From assembly GCF_003944765.1 (NCBI RefSeq), contig NZ_RWIU01000003.1, positions 310,001 to 374,000 of the forward strand: 64,000 nucleotides of DNA, given 5' to 3'. The notes under the pieces are model-generated. The model worked only from the letters and a program-made list of their open reading frames with translations. It was not told where the DNA came from and ran no database searches. A program made the translations under genes and the position numbers. The DNA is from Hymenobacter perfusus. Lineage in GTDB: Bacteria; Bacteroidota; Bacteroidia; Cytophagales; Hymenobacteraceae. Within the stretch, counting starts at the first letter, position 1, and each line of letters opens with the position of its first letter. Shown here in pieces: positions 49,950-58,540 of this stretch.

Positions 49950-50313
49950 GAACAGCTGGCTACGGCCGGTGCCGCCGGTGGCGGCAGGGGGCTGCTGCTG
50001 AAATGGACTGGTTGTGCCGGAAAACGCTTCCGTTATCAATGGGGTACGTGGGGAGCAGATCAGCGAATAGCAACAGAGCTAAAGCAGTTGCTGCCAGATT
50101 GGGGGTGGAAACAGAGGTGTCCATGCTGAGCGGAATAAAACATACACGAGGAACTGTTCAGGGCCTGCAACCGGTGTGTGGGTACGAGGCAATAGGATAG
50201 AGGCGGGGCAATACTGTCGTTGTTGCAAAAAAGAAATACCCGGACAGTGGCGAGTTGGTGGTACTTACGGCAGTAAAGATAGAGTCGGATTTAGCGTCGG
50301 AAACTTTTTTCTA
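49950..50313 (+). pseudogene. Possible degenerate coding remnant
   Basis: Protein-like stretches occur in different frames: CAGKRFRYQWGTWGADQRIA continuing TELKQLLPDWGWKQR and ending at a TGA, then (after another stop) VVVAKKKYPDSGELVVLTAV followed by KIESDLASETFF and a TAG. The second has the look of a real protein C-terminus. Stops between them suggest a decayed gene of unknown kind. Chance reading frames cannot be excluded. The rest of 49943-50368 shows nothing else. Confidence 0.3.
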
Positions 50314-50368
50314 GGTCAATGGTAGGCTACAGGCCGACGAACAGGGCATTGGGCTCGTTGAAAACGGC

Positions 50369-50406
50369 AACAGCCCGTCCCGGACACTGCCGGAGCGGGC
50401 TGTTTT
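50369..50406 (-). terminator. Terminator of the PID-CTERM gene
   Basis: AACAGCCCG and CGGGCTGTT with an inner CCGG/CCGG pair, about 20 bp after the gene's stop. Confidence 0.7.
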
Positions 50407-50426
50407 ACAACAAAAACAGAATAGGA

Positions 50427-50642
50427 TTATGCCCGGCGTCGGTCTCGTAGCTTCTTCAGGCCGAAACCTACGCCAGCCGCCAGCAGCAGGGAGGCCCCCC
50501 CATCAATGGGTACGGCCGTGGGGTCAGGAACGGGGCCGGTAGAACCCGGCCCCTGAGCCTGGGCGGAGGAGAAAGCACCGGTAAGTAACAGTAGGCTCCC
50601 GGCGGCAAAGGCCAGCCGGCACGCAGTAGCAAGGTTTTTCAT
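50427..50642 (-). CDS. Small PID-CTERM-like protein
   Basis: This 71-aa protein has an N-terminal signal peptide (KNLATACRLAFAAGSLLLLT, cleavage near AQAQ), then a short Pro/Gly stretch, and the C-terminal segment VPIDGGASLLLAAGVGFGLK followed by KLRDRRRA. The PIDGG motif, membrane helix and Arg-rich end match the PID-CTERM sorting signal described for Bacteroidota, which anchors proteins to the membrane before processing. The mature part between signal and motif is only about 20 residues, so the product may be a minimal substrate or scaffold. It lies 80 bp downstream of the DUF4394/T9SS gene on the same strand. Confidence 0.75.
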   Translation of the reverse strand: MKNLATACRLAFAAGSLLLLTGAFSSAQAQGPGSTGPVPDPTAVPIDGGASLLLAAGVGFGLKKLRDRRRA

Positions 50643-50721
50643 AAGAAGGAAAAGCAAAAGCAGGGAGAAAATCAGGCTGCTCCCCGCCAATGCGGGCCGG
50701 GGAGCAGACCGAAACATCAGG

Positions 50722-53700
50722 CTATTCGATAACGAGGCGCTTGTTGATGGTACCCTGGCTGGTTTGCAGCCGCACCATGTATACGCCCGGCGTCACGCCG
50801 GTGAGAGGCAACGTGCGTACCTCGTTGCCGGCGGGCAGCACCATGTGGCGTACCACCTGGCCTAAGGAGTTCACCACCGAAGCCTCTACGGCCTGCCGGG
50901 TGAAAGCAGCCGTGAGGCTTACCGAAGCAACGTCGCGGGCCGGGTTGGGGAATACGTCTACCTGCCGGCTGAGGGCGGCCGGAGCATTGGCTAGTACGCG
51001 CTGCTGAGTAAAGAGCAGACTGAAGCGGCCCGTGCCTGCGCCCAGCGTCAGCGCAAACGAGTAGCTGGCCTGAGCCGCCAGATCCACCACCGCGCCGGTC
51101 TGCGCATCGCGCAGGTACACCAGCATGCCGGCGGGCAAGTTCAGCAGCTGCGCGGCCCGCAGCGTGTAGGTGCCGGCCGTCGGGGCCGTTACCAGCAGCG
51201 GCACGGCTACCTCGGTAGTACCCAGGGCCGGCAGGCCGTTGATGGCCAGTTTCTCATTGCCGGCCTGCGAGGCCAGCGTGGCCGTGGCCGTTTGCAGCTT
51301 GGCGGCGTCGAAGGCTACATCGAAGGCGGCGGTAGCGCCGTTTTCAAAGTACACCGTGGTCTGGTCGCCCGGGCCACCGGCGGCGGCGCGCAGCTCCAAC
51401 TGGGCCAGCGGCCGGGTTTCCTGGGTGCGCTGGAATACGGGGCTGTCCACCGTCAACAGGCGGGCGGCGTTGGTGAATGCCACCTGGCCGTTGGTGGTGC
51501 CGGGGGTACTCACCCGGGTAAAGAAGCCCTGGCCCAACCCGATAACATTCGTGCCACCGTTGTTGCCCACGCCGTTTACGTAGCTGGAGTAAGAGCCGCT
51601 GTACTGGCCCGAAGAACGGGATACGTACACCGCATTATCCACGTTGGTGCGGCCTACCAGGTCCCAGTCAATAGGCGAAGGGTAGGGGTTGCCCAGCAGC
51701 TGCCAGCCCGATTCTGCTTGGATGCCGCGGCTCAGCCCCCCTACGTTAATGGTCCCGTTATTCAGAATGCCTACGAAATCTACCGTCTGCGAAGCCGGAA
51801 TATTTACGGTGTAGCCCCGGCCAACTGTCATGCCATCCGACAAGGCGTTGGGCGAGAAGAAGCCCTTGTCGAAATCTTGCGGTGCGGGATTCCCGCTGGT
51901 ATTCACCCGGGTTTCATCGTAGCCAAACACCGTGGGGAAAGGCGTCACGGCTCCTGGGTTCGGGGCCGAGTTATAGGCCGGGTTCACCACCGGGGTGAAA
52001 TTGGTGGTAGTCAGATCAGCCACCGTAGTGTTGCTGACAGGAGCCGAGAAGTGGCGGTAGCCCGCGCCGGCATTCAGGCTCGGGTCGATGTAGCGTTGCA
52101 CCGTTACGTTACCGAAGATGACGTTGCTACCCGTGTTGAGCACCTGCGCAGTGCGGTCAGCAGTGGAGAGCAGCGTCAGGTTGCCGTTCGATACGACGGC
52201 TCCGGTCACGTTGAGGCTGCGCTGCACCTGCACGGGCGCATCCAGCTGCAGGGTGCTGTTGTTGGTAGTTAGAATGTTGAAGACGGAGGTAGTGCCACTA
52301 ACGCGCTGCGTAGCCGAGCTGCTTACAAAGCGGATTTCACCGAACCCGGTGCCAGTGGTAGTGCCGCCGTTGTTGGTAAAGTCGCCGTTGATCTGCAGGA
52401 AAGAGCTTTGGCCAAACGTCAGTTGAGCCCCGCTCAGCAGCGTAACGTTGTTGGCAAAGCTGAATCCTACCACCGGGTCGTTGGCCACGTTCGGGATGGT
52501 CACGTTATCGGTGGCGGTGGGCACCTGGGCCGGGCTCCAGTTGCCGGGTACGCCCCAGTCGGTGCTCACGGCGCCGGTCCAGGTGAGGCCGGCCGCAATA
52601 ACTGGCGCGGGCGTCAGGAAAGCCGCCAGGCCGGTCAGGTTCGAGCCGTTGCCGATGCGGCCGACCAATGTGGCACTGCCGCTGGTCAGGTCCACGGTGT
52701 ACAGGTTATCGGCCGTCGAGCCCGTGGGCGAAGCCACCAGGAATGCTGAGTTCACCGGAGCCGAAGGGTTACTCAAGTCCGAAAACACGTCGAAATCAAC
52801 CCCCGGGTTCACCGTGAGGCCGGTGCTGCCCTGGTCCACGTAGGTGCCGGCGTTGGCGTTGGTGGAGCGCAGCAGCTGGTTGCGTACCTGGTCGTAGCCG
52901 TAGAGCGTGGTGCCGGTGTTGGCGTTGTTGTCGTTGTTGGTATAGGCCGCGCCCGACATGGCCGGGGTACCGCTGGGGTTGGTCAGGGCCGTGTCGGTGA
53001 GGTAGGTGCCATCGGCCGGGTTCATGCGCAGGTTGGCCTGGTTGGTGGCCGAGGTGATGCGGATGCGGTCCACGGTCGGGTTGAAATCAAACCCAATGGC
53101 CGACGCCGTAGTACCCAGCGGCAAGCTGCCCGCGTTGCCCACGGCCGTGAGGGCACCGGTGCTCAGGTTTAATGTGTAGAGCTGGCCCTGCTGGTTGGCC
53201 GCATCGTAGCCCAGTGCAAATAGCTCGCCGGTAGCGGGCCGGAAATCGGTGCCCACCAGCACCTGCGTCGCCGCCAGACCCGTAATGTTCACGGCCGTGC
53301 GGATAACGCCGGGGTTGCCCGAATCGAAGGAAACCAGGTTGCCACCGGCTACGCCGTAGAGCAACTGCCCGGTAAGTGCCGCCGAAGCATTAGCCCCGTT
53401 CAGCACCGCTGCCACGTCACGCACCGGAATGCCCAGCCCGATGCGGCCCACGGCCGTCGTGGTGCCGGCCGTTACGTCCAGCGCGTACAGGGAGCTGAAA
53501 GTGGCCGTGGTGGTGTTGCTTTCGGCATTCGATACCAGGAAGCCTCGGTTCAGCTGGGCGGCGGCATCATAGTAAAAGTCCAGGTCGCTGACGCCGCCGG
53601 TGCCAGGTAGCAGCGTGGTGCCGCTGGCCGAGGTCAGCTGGCCGGCGTTGGGGTTGCTCTGGATGAAAAGCTGGTTGCGCACGTCGTCCACGTCATACAG

Positions 53701-55056
53701 CACGGTGCTGGTGCTGCCGGGGAAGGAGTTGGTGTAGGCCACCGAGCCGATGGTGGGCGTACCGGTAGCTCCGCTCACGAAATTGAGGTTGCCATCGGGG
53801 GCCGCAATGGCGCCGTTGTTGGGGTTGAGGCGGTAGTTACGCGCGTTCAGGCCCGTCACCCGGATGCGGTCCACGGTCGGGTTGAAATCAAATCCAACCC
53901 CGTTCACCGCCTCCGCCGAGTTGCCCAGGTCCAGGGTTACCGGGCCGGGGCCTACGGGCGTGGCTACGGCCGTACTCAGGTTGATGACGTAAAGCCGTGC
54001 CTCGCCATTGGCGGGGTTGTAGCCCATGCCGAACAGCTCCCCGGTGTTGGGCCGGAAGTCGGTACCCACCAGCGTCTGGCCGGCCGTAATACCGGTAATT
54101 GCCACCGCCGAGTTGATGAAGCCCGGCGTGCCCGAGTAGAAGGAAAGCAGGTTGGCGTTGGTGCTCACCGCGTACAGCAACTGGCCGCTCACGGCGGGCG
54201 CGGTGCGGTCAATGCCAAACGCAATATCCGACACCAGGACGCCGGGCGTGCCATTCACCAGCAGCGAAGCGTTGCCGGTAATCAAATCGAGGTTATAGAA
54301 GGTCGTGCTGGTCCCGGAAATAACCGACAGCACGGCCTGCTGCGTACCGCTGGCGGGGTCGGTGTAAATGTCGAGGTCGGTGACTTCGGTGCCGGTCAGC
54401 AAGGGCATGCTGTTGCGGGTAATCGGGACCGGGGAGCCCAGCACGCCGCCGTTGGGGTTGGTCTGGATGTAAAGCTGGGAGTTGGCCACGTCCACATCGT
54501 AGAGCACCGTAGTGGCGGCCCCGATGAAGCTGTTGGTGTAGGCCACGGCATCGATTACCGCGCCCGGAGCGCCATTCAGGTTGGTATCGGTGGCAGCCAG
54601 AGCCCCGTTGTTAGGGTTGAGGCGGAAGTTAGCGAGGTTGCTGCTCGTCACCCGAATGCGGTCCACGGTCGGGTTGAAATCAAACCCGATCCGCTCTGTG
54701 CTGGCACCCAGGGCCAGGGCAACGGTGCTGCCTACGGCCGTAGCCGCGCCGTTAGCGGCATTAATGCTGTAGAGTTGGGCCGTGCCCGCGCCGTTGTAGC
54801 CTAGGGCAAATAGCTGGCCGGTGGCCGGCCGCGAGTCGAGCCCGACCAGCGTCTGGCCGCCGGCAATACCCGAAATTGGTAAAAAAGCGGGCGTGCCCGT
54901 ACCGTTGGAAGGCAGGGCAACGAGGGTAGTGCCGCCCTGTGCGAGGCCGTACACCGTGGTAGTTTGGGCAAAGGCTGCCGGTGCGGCCAGCAGCGAAATG
55001 CCCAGCGTGAGCCCCATCAAACGACGGTTGAAGGTGGGCAGTATGGGTGTCTTCAT
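50722..55056 (-). CDS. Giant triple-DUF4394 protein with type IX secretion C-terminal signal
   Basis: This 1444-aa protein has a signal peptide (start MKTPILPTFNRRLMGLTLGI, cleavage near FAQT). Three DUF4394 propeller-like domains follow, each with TLVG(L/T)D.RP.TG.LF and IGFDFNPTVDRIRVT motifs (about residues 30-300, 300-600 and 600-840). A G/S/T-rich linker region of beta-strand type comes next. The protein ends with a type IX secretion sorting domain (FPNPARDVASVSL, then GVTPGVYMVRLQTSQGTINK and LVIE). The protein should be exported across the outer membrane and attached to the surface or released. DUF4394 function is unknown. The three domains are similar at DNA level too (GGTCCACGGTCGGGTTGAAA recurs three times). 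Confidence 0.9.
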   Translation of the reverse strand: MKTPILPTFNRRLMGLTLGISLLAAPAAFAQTTTVYGLAQGGTTLVALPSNGTGTPAFLPISGIAGGQTLVGLDSRPATGQLFALGYNGAGTAQLYSINAANGAATAVGSTVALALGASTERIGFDFNPTVDRIRVTSSNLANFRLNPNNGALAATDTNLNGAPGAVIDAVAYTNSFIGAATTVLYDVDVANSQLYIQTNPNGGVLGSPVPITRNSMPLLTGTEVTDLDIYTDPASGTQQAVLSVISGTSTTFYNLDLITGNASLLVNGTPGVLVSDIAFGIDRTAPAVSGQLLYAVSTNANLLSFYSGTPGFINSAVAITGITAGQTLVGTDFRPNTGELFGMGYNPANGEARLYVINLSTAVATPVGPGPVTLDLGNSAEAVNGVGFDFNPTVDRIRVTGLNARNYRLNPNNGAIAAPDGNLNFVSGATGTPTIGSVAYTNSFPGSTSTVLYDVDDVRNQLFIQSNPNAGQLTSASGTTLLPGTGGVSDLDFYYDAAAQLNRGFLVSNAESNTTTATFSSLYALDVTAGTTTAVGRIGLGIPVRDVAAVLNGANASAALTGQLLYGVAGGNLVSFDSGNPGVIRTAVNITGLAATQVLVGTDFRPATGELFALGYDAANQQGQLYTLNLSTGALTAVGNAGSLPLGTTASAIGFDFNPTVDRIRITSATNQANLRMNPADGTYLTDTALTNPSGTPAMSGAAYTNNDNNANTGTTLYGYDQVRNQLLRSTNANAGTYVDQGSTGLTVNPGVDFDVFSDLSNPSAPVNSAFLVASPTGSTADNLYTVDLTSGSATLVGRIGNGSNLTGLAAFLTPAPVIAAGLTWTGAVSTDWGVPGNWSPAQVPTATDNVTIPNVANDPVVGFSFANNVTLLSGAQLTFGQSSFLQINGDFTNNGGTTTGTGFGEIRFVSSSATQRVSGTTSVFNILTTNNSTLQLDAPVQVQRSLNVTGAVVSNGNLTLLSTADRTAQVLNTGSNVIFGNVTVQRYIDPSLNAGAGYRHFSAPVSNTTVADLTTTNFTPVVNPAYNSAPNPGAVTPFPTVFGYDETRVNTSGNPAPQDFDKGFFSPNALSDGMTVGRGYTVNIPASQTVDFVGILNNGTINVGGLSRGIQAESGWQLLGNPYPSPIDWDLVGRTNVDNAVYVSRSSGQYSGSYSSYVNGVGNNGGTNVIGLGQGFFTRVSTPGTTNGQVAFTNAARLLTVDSPVFQRTQETRPLAQLELRAAAGGPGDQTTVYFENGATAAFDVAFDAAKLQTATATLASQAGNEKLAINGLPALGTTEVAVPLLVTAPTAGTYTLRAAQLLNLPAGMLVYLRDAQTGAVVDLAAQASYSFALTLGAGTGRFSLLFTQQRVLANAPAALSRQVDVFPNPARDVASVSLTAAFTRQAVEASVVNSLGQVVRHMVLPAGNEVRTLPLTGVTPGVYMVRLQTSQGTINKRLVIE

Positions 55057-55277
55057 GCGGATAGAAAGGGGGGTAAGGATGGAAAAATACACGTCCGTCA
55101 ACCTCAGCTTTCTATTGCACTATAGCTGCCTCACGCTGAGCTTTGACTAAAAAGCTTACGCCAGGAGGAACTATTATGGATTGATGACTTTCATTAAAAA
55201 TATTTGGTGTATATAATTGTGTTTCAGTGTAAACAACCTGGGTAGCATTACGGTTTCAGCCGTTCTGTTCAGTCGGA

Positions 55278-55829
55278 TCACCCTGTAATCGGGGGCGCAG
55301 CTGGTTTCTGTTCTGATTGCACTACCCGTACTGCGTCGCCTACGGCAAACTGGCCACCCTGTACAATGCGAGCCGTGAGGCCGCCGTGGCCGCGCATGGC
55401 GTTGTAGCCGCCGTGGCCCAGTTCCTCTTCCATGCGGGAGCAGGGGTGACACTCACCTGTTATTTCCAGTATCACTTCAGGACCGATGCGTACCTGTCTG
55501 TTTTTCAGGGCAAGCAGGTTCAGGCCACTTATTACCAGGTTGCGGCGCAGCCGCTCCGGCGCCACCGGCTCCGGCATCCCCAGAAATCCGGCCACTGCCC
55601 CCAAATGCTCGTGCTGAATGAGCGTGATCTGCCGCTTGCCGCCGGCTTTGGGCCGGGCGTGGTCACCTACCAGGTGCCGGTCGGTTTCGGCCTCGGCTTC
55701 GGGCACGCTCAGCAGTGGTTGGCGGCGGGCCGGGCGCAGACCAATCCACTCCACCCGGCCCTCTTGGGGCAACGTGCTGAGCAGGCGGGCAATAGTTGAT
55801 TTGTCGTCGCCGAAAAAGGGGAAAGGCAT
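55278..55829 (-). CDS. MOSC-domain protein
   Basis: This 183-aa protein begins MPFPFFGDDKSTIARLLSTL. The MOSC core is visible as VEWIGLRPARRQPLLSVPEA, LVGDHARPKAGGKRQITLIQ, LRRNLVISGLNLLALKNRQV and the Cys-containing ITGECHPCSRMEEELG. MOSC domains handle sulphur or molybdenum-cofactor-related compounds; YiiM-type stand-alone proteins reduce hydroxylamine-like N-oxides. The conserved cysteine supports an active enzyme. The start at 55829 was preferred to a longer frame with no family match. Neighbours do not point to a specific pathway. Confidence 0.9.
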   Translation of the reverse strand: MPFPFFGDDKSTIARLLSTLPQEGRVEWIGLRPARRQPLLSVPEAEAETDRHLVGDHARPKAGGKRQITLIQHEHLGAVAGFLGMPEPVAPERLRRNLVISGLNLLALKNRQVRIGPEVILEITGECHPCSRMEEELGHGGYNAMRGHGGLTARIVQGGQFAVGDAVRVVQSEQKPAAPPITG

Positions 55830-55978
55830 AGGAAATTTCGGTGGAAAAGTGAGGTAGTATTTCCGGTCCGGTGGCTGCAAACCGTCGGGCCGGTTGTCGT
55901 ATGATTCGTCAGCACAAAGTCGGCAGGCAGTTATCGGCCCGATGGCTGCCTGCCTTTGGGCCAGTGCTTCAGCTCCTA

Positions 55979-56677
55979 TTAGGTGAACTGCCGGGCCACT
56001 AGGAAGGCCGCGCCGGCGGCCAAGGCCCCGGTTCCGGCCATTTTAAGGGCTCCCCACACGGGCGGCTGGCCGGTCATGCGGCTTTTGAGGTAGCCGAAAA
56101 TGAGCAGGCACACCAGCGTCATCACGGCCGAAAGCAGCAGACCTTCGGTAGGCGTTTCGGTCAGGAAATAGGCACTAAGCGGAATAAGGCCGCCCACGGC
56201 GTAGGCCGCGCTGATGGTGAAAGCACTTTTAGGTGCTTGGCGAGGGTCGGGTTTTTCCAGGCCCAGCTCGTATTTCATCATGAAGCGCACCCACTGGTCG
56301 GGGTCGGCGGTGAGTTCCCGCACGGCCTGCTCCCGGGTAGCCGCCGAAAGGCCCATTTCCTGGAGCAATTCGTCTACTTCGGCCCGTTCTACGTGCGGCA
56401 CCTCCTCAATTTCCTGGTATTCGCGCTGCAATTCGGCCGCGTAATGCTCTACTTCGGTGCGCCCGGCCAGGTAGCCGCCCAGGCCCATGGCAATGGAACC
56501 GGCCACTACTTCGGCCAGCCCGGCCGTAATCACCAGCCCCGAGGATTGCACGGCTCCGCTCAGCCCGGCTGCCAGTGCAAACGGCACCGTCAGCCCATCC
56601 GATAAGCCGATTACAATGTCCTGCAGCATGGCCGAGCTGGTCAGGTGATTTTCGGGGTGCGGATGCTGGTGCTGCAT
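55979..56677 (-). CDS. VIT1/CCC1-family iron or manganese transporter
   Basis: This 232-aa membrane protein has the VIT-family opening LQDIVIGLSDGLTVPFALAA GL-type helix, followed by AGLAEVVAGSIAMGLGGYLA with the SMGxGxYL signature, a cytoplasmic charged loop (EREYQEIEEVPHVERAEVDE region) and three C-terminal helices. The family moves Fe(II) or Mn(II) out of the cytoplasm, or into vacuoles in plants and yeast. It is divergent from the dps gene, 115 bp away, and the iron permease gene lies beyond dps, so a role in iron balance is likely. Confidence 0.9.
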   Translation of the reverse strand: MQHQHPHPENHLTSSAMLQDIVIGLSDGLTVPFALAAGLSGAVQSSGLVITAGLAEVVAGSIAMGLGGYLAGRTEVEHYAAELQREYQEIEEVPHVERAEVDELLQEMGLSAATREQAVRELTADPDQWVRFMMKYELGLEKPDPRQAPKSAFTISAAYAVGGLIPLSAYFLTETPTEGLLLSAVMTLVCLLIFGYLKSRMTGQPPVWGALKMAGTGALAAGAAFLVARQFT

Positions 56678-56792
56678 GGTGGCTAAATGTACGCGTATGG
56701 TTAACCTGATGAGCTTTTACGCGTATGTAGGCCAGATGGTAGCCATTACGGCTGCTTTCCTTCCAACCGATATCTTTTCCCTCCCTAGAATC

Positions 56793-57452
56793 ATGGCCAA
56801 AACCACCGCCAAACCAGCGGCTGCCCCCAAAGCTGCCTCTAAAGCTTCGGCTGCCAAATCCGCTTCCAACGGTCAGGCCGCGCCCAGCGTGCAGCCCATC
56901 CTGAACCAGCAGTTCAACGCCCCCGCGCCGCTCCAGAAGTACGGCACCGTGTCGCAGCGCCTGCCCATCGGCCTCGATGAGAAAACCCGTCAGCAGAGCG
57001 TAACCAACCTCAACCAGCTGCTGGCCGACACCATCACGCTGCGCGACCTGTACAAAAAACACCACTGGCAGGTAGTAGGCCCCACGTTCTACCAACTGCA
57101 TCTGCTCTACGATAAGCACTACGAGGAGCAAAGCGCCCTAGTAGATACCATTGCCGAGCGTATCCAGATTCTGGGCGGCGTGGCCGTGGCTATGGCCCAC
57201 GACGTGGCCGAGCTGACCAGTATTCCGCGCCCGCCCAAAGACCGGGAAGAAGCTCCTATCCAGGTAGGTCGTCTGCTGGAAGCCCACCAGATTATCCTCA
57301 AAAACTGCCACGACTTCGCCAAGCAGGCCGATGAAGCCGGCGACGATGGCACCAACGACCTGGCGGTGAGCGACGTAATGCGCCTCAACGAGCTGCAGGT
57401 GTGGTTCGTGTCGGAGCACGTGGTGGATACGCCGCTGGCCCGCGCCGAGTAA
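56793..57452 (+). CDS. dps: Dps/ferritin-like DNA-protecting protein
   Basis: This 219-aa protein has a Lys/Ala-rich N-terminal extension (AKTTAKPAAAPKAASKASAA) that could bind DNA, and a ferritin-like four-helix Dps domain. The ferroxidase ligands are in YKKHHWQVVGPTFYQLHLLY and DKHYEEQSALVDTIAERIQI. The C-terminal helix ends with EHVVDTPLA. Dps dodecamers oxidise and store iron using peroxide and protect DNA. I chose the ATG at 56793; upstream codons in the longer frame include several Met and no Dps likeness. It lies between the VIT1-like and iron permease genes. Confidence 0.93.
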   Translation: MAKTTAKPAAAPKAASKASAAKSASNGQAAPSVQPILNQQFNAPAPLQKYGTVSQRLPIGLDEKTRQQSVTNLNQLLADTITLRDLYKKHHWQVVGPTFYQLHLLYDKHYEEQSALVDTIAERIQILGGVAVAMAHDVAELTSIPRPPKDREEAPIQVGRLLEAHQIILKNCHDFAKQADEAGDDGTNDLAVSDVMRLNELQVWFVSEHVVDTPLARAE

Positions 57453-57527
57453 GCTCAAAAGTCAGCAACCAAAAACGGCTTCCTTCCATTGCGGAAGGAA
57501 GCCGTTTTTGGTTGCTGACTTTTGAGC
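57453..57527. terminator. Very long bidirectional terminator after dps
   Basis: Perfect inverted arms of 35 bp (57453-57487 and 57493-57527) with a 5-nt loop ATTGC. They include AAAAACGGCTTCCTTCC and its inverse. One of the strongest hairpins in the window. Confidence 0.92.
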
Positions 57528-57574
57528 GGATTCAATTCCAGCCCGCAATCATTGACCGGAAGCTACTGCGCTGT

Positions 57575-58045
57575 TTACCGGTGCGCCTTCTGTTTTTCCT
57601 GGTGATTTTCCTCGGCTTCCTCCACCGAATGCGTGCGGCCCAGGTCGTGGTCCTGCCGGGCCTTCTCGGCTAGGAGGCTGAAGTAGCCGTGCAGCAGGTT
57701 GATTTCCTGCTCCGAGAAGTCCTGGGCGTTGATGAGGCGGTTGCTGGCTCCTTTGTGGGCGGCAATCAGCTCGTTCAGCTTCAGGTGCAATACCAGTGAA
57801 TCCTTGTTCTGGGCCCGCTGAATGAGGAATACCATCAAAAAGGTGATGATGGTGGTGCCGGTGTTGATGACCAGCTGCCAGGTTTCCGAGTAGTGAAACA
57901 ACGGCCCCGTGACGGCCCACACCAGTACTGTGCCCAACGCCAAGCAAAACGCCTGCGTGGTGCCCGACCAGGCCGTAACTGCCCCGGCAAAGCGGGCAAA
58001 GAAGTTGGACCGGGCAGCGGTGGGGGGAGTGAAATCAACAGCCAT
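57575..58045 (-). CDS. Low-affinity iron permease-like protein
   Basis: This 156-aa protein has two or three membrane helices (FCLALGTVLVWAVTGPLF and LVINTGTTIITFLMVFLI) and the low-affinity iron permease pattern WQLVINTGTTIITFLMVFLI QRAQNKDS followed by LHLKLNELI. The C-terminal part is charged and helical (AEKARQDHDLGRTHSVEEAE). The family was named for a yeast iron transporter; bacterial members are not well tested. It lies on the other side of a terminator from dps, and its neighbours are iron proteins. Confidence 0.85.
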   Translation of the reverse strand: MAVDFTPPTAARSNFFARFAGAVTAWSGTTQAFCLALGTVLVWAVTGPLFHYSETWQLVINTGTTIITFLMVFLIQRAQNKDSLVLHLKLNELIAAHKGASNRLINAQDFSEQEINLLHGYFSLLAEKARQDHDLGRTHSVEEAEENHQEKQKAHR

Positions 58046-58201
58046 AAACAGCGCAGAAAAAAGCAGGCCGGAGCCGCCTGTGTAGGTGAGAAAGGTGAAA
58101 ATTACGGCTGACAGGTGAGGAGTAGATGAAATTTTTCGGGCTGACACTGAGCGTGAAACCACTGCGAAACATAAAATCTACGGTGAAAAAGAGCCCCGGC
58201 C

Positions 58202-58232
58202 TTGCACCCTTGCCGGCAACCCTCTACTTTTG
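58202..58232 (+). promoter_or_regulatory. Promoter of the tRNA-Leu gene
   Basis: TTG at 58202-58204, a 20-bp spacer and TACTTTTG (58225-58232). Start of transcription predicted near 58240, 66 nt before the tRNA. Confidence 0.7.
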
Positions 58233-58305
58233 TCATCGATTCGCCGCCTCAGTGAATCCGGAAGCAACGGCTTCCGCCAGAGTAACAGGAGTGCCATCAG
58301 CATCT

Positions 58306-58387
58306 GCGCACGTGGTGAAACTGGTAGACACGCCATCTTGAGGGGGTGGTGCCTTCGGGTGTGGGAGTTCGAATCTCCCCGCGCGCA
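58306..58387 (+). tRNA. tRNA-Leu (anticodon GAG)
   Basis: 82 nt with a class II long variable arm (TGCCTTCGGGTGT). D-arm GGTGAAACTGGTAGACACGC, anticodon stem CCATC/GGTGG with loop TTGAGGG, anticodon GAG at 58340-58342, T-arm GGGAGTTCGAATCTCCC. The acceptor stem is GCGCACG with CGCGCGC, giving an A-C mismatch at the fifth pair. The discriminator is A; CCA is not encoded at the usual place (CTCCA follows). It reads CUC/CUU leucine codons. Confidence 0.93.
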
Positions 58388-58396
58388 CTCCAACTG

Positions 58397-58431
58397 AAAA
58401 AGCCGCTTCGGATATCCGAAGCGGCTTTTTT
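58397..58431 (+). terminator. Terminator of the tRNA-Leu gene
   Basis: AAAAAGCCGCTTCGGAT and its exact inverse form a palindromic stem ending in TTTTTT. Confidence 0.95.
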
Positions 58432-58540
58432 GTGTCCGTTTTCCCCGTCACCCCGCCCCGAAAGAGCCGCTGCCCGTCCGGCCGAAGTATGGGGAAGCTG
58501 CCGTGCTTTTCGTTTCTTGGAGGCCTATTCCGGTGCTTTC

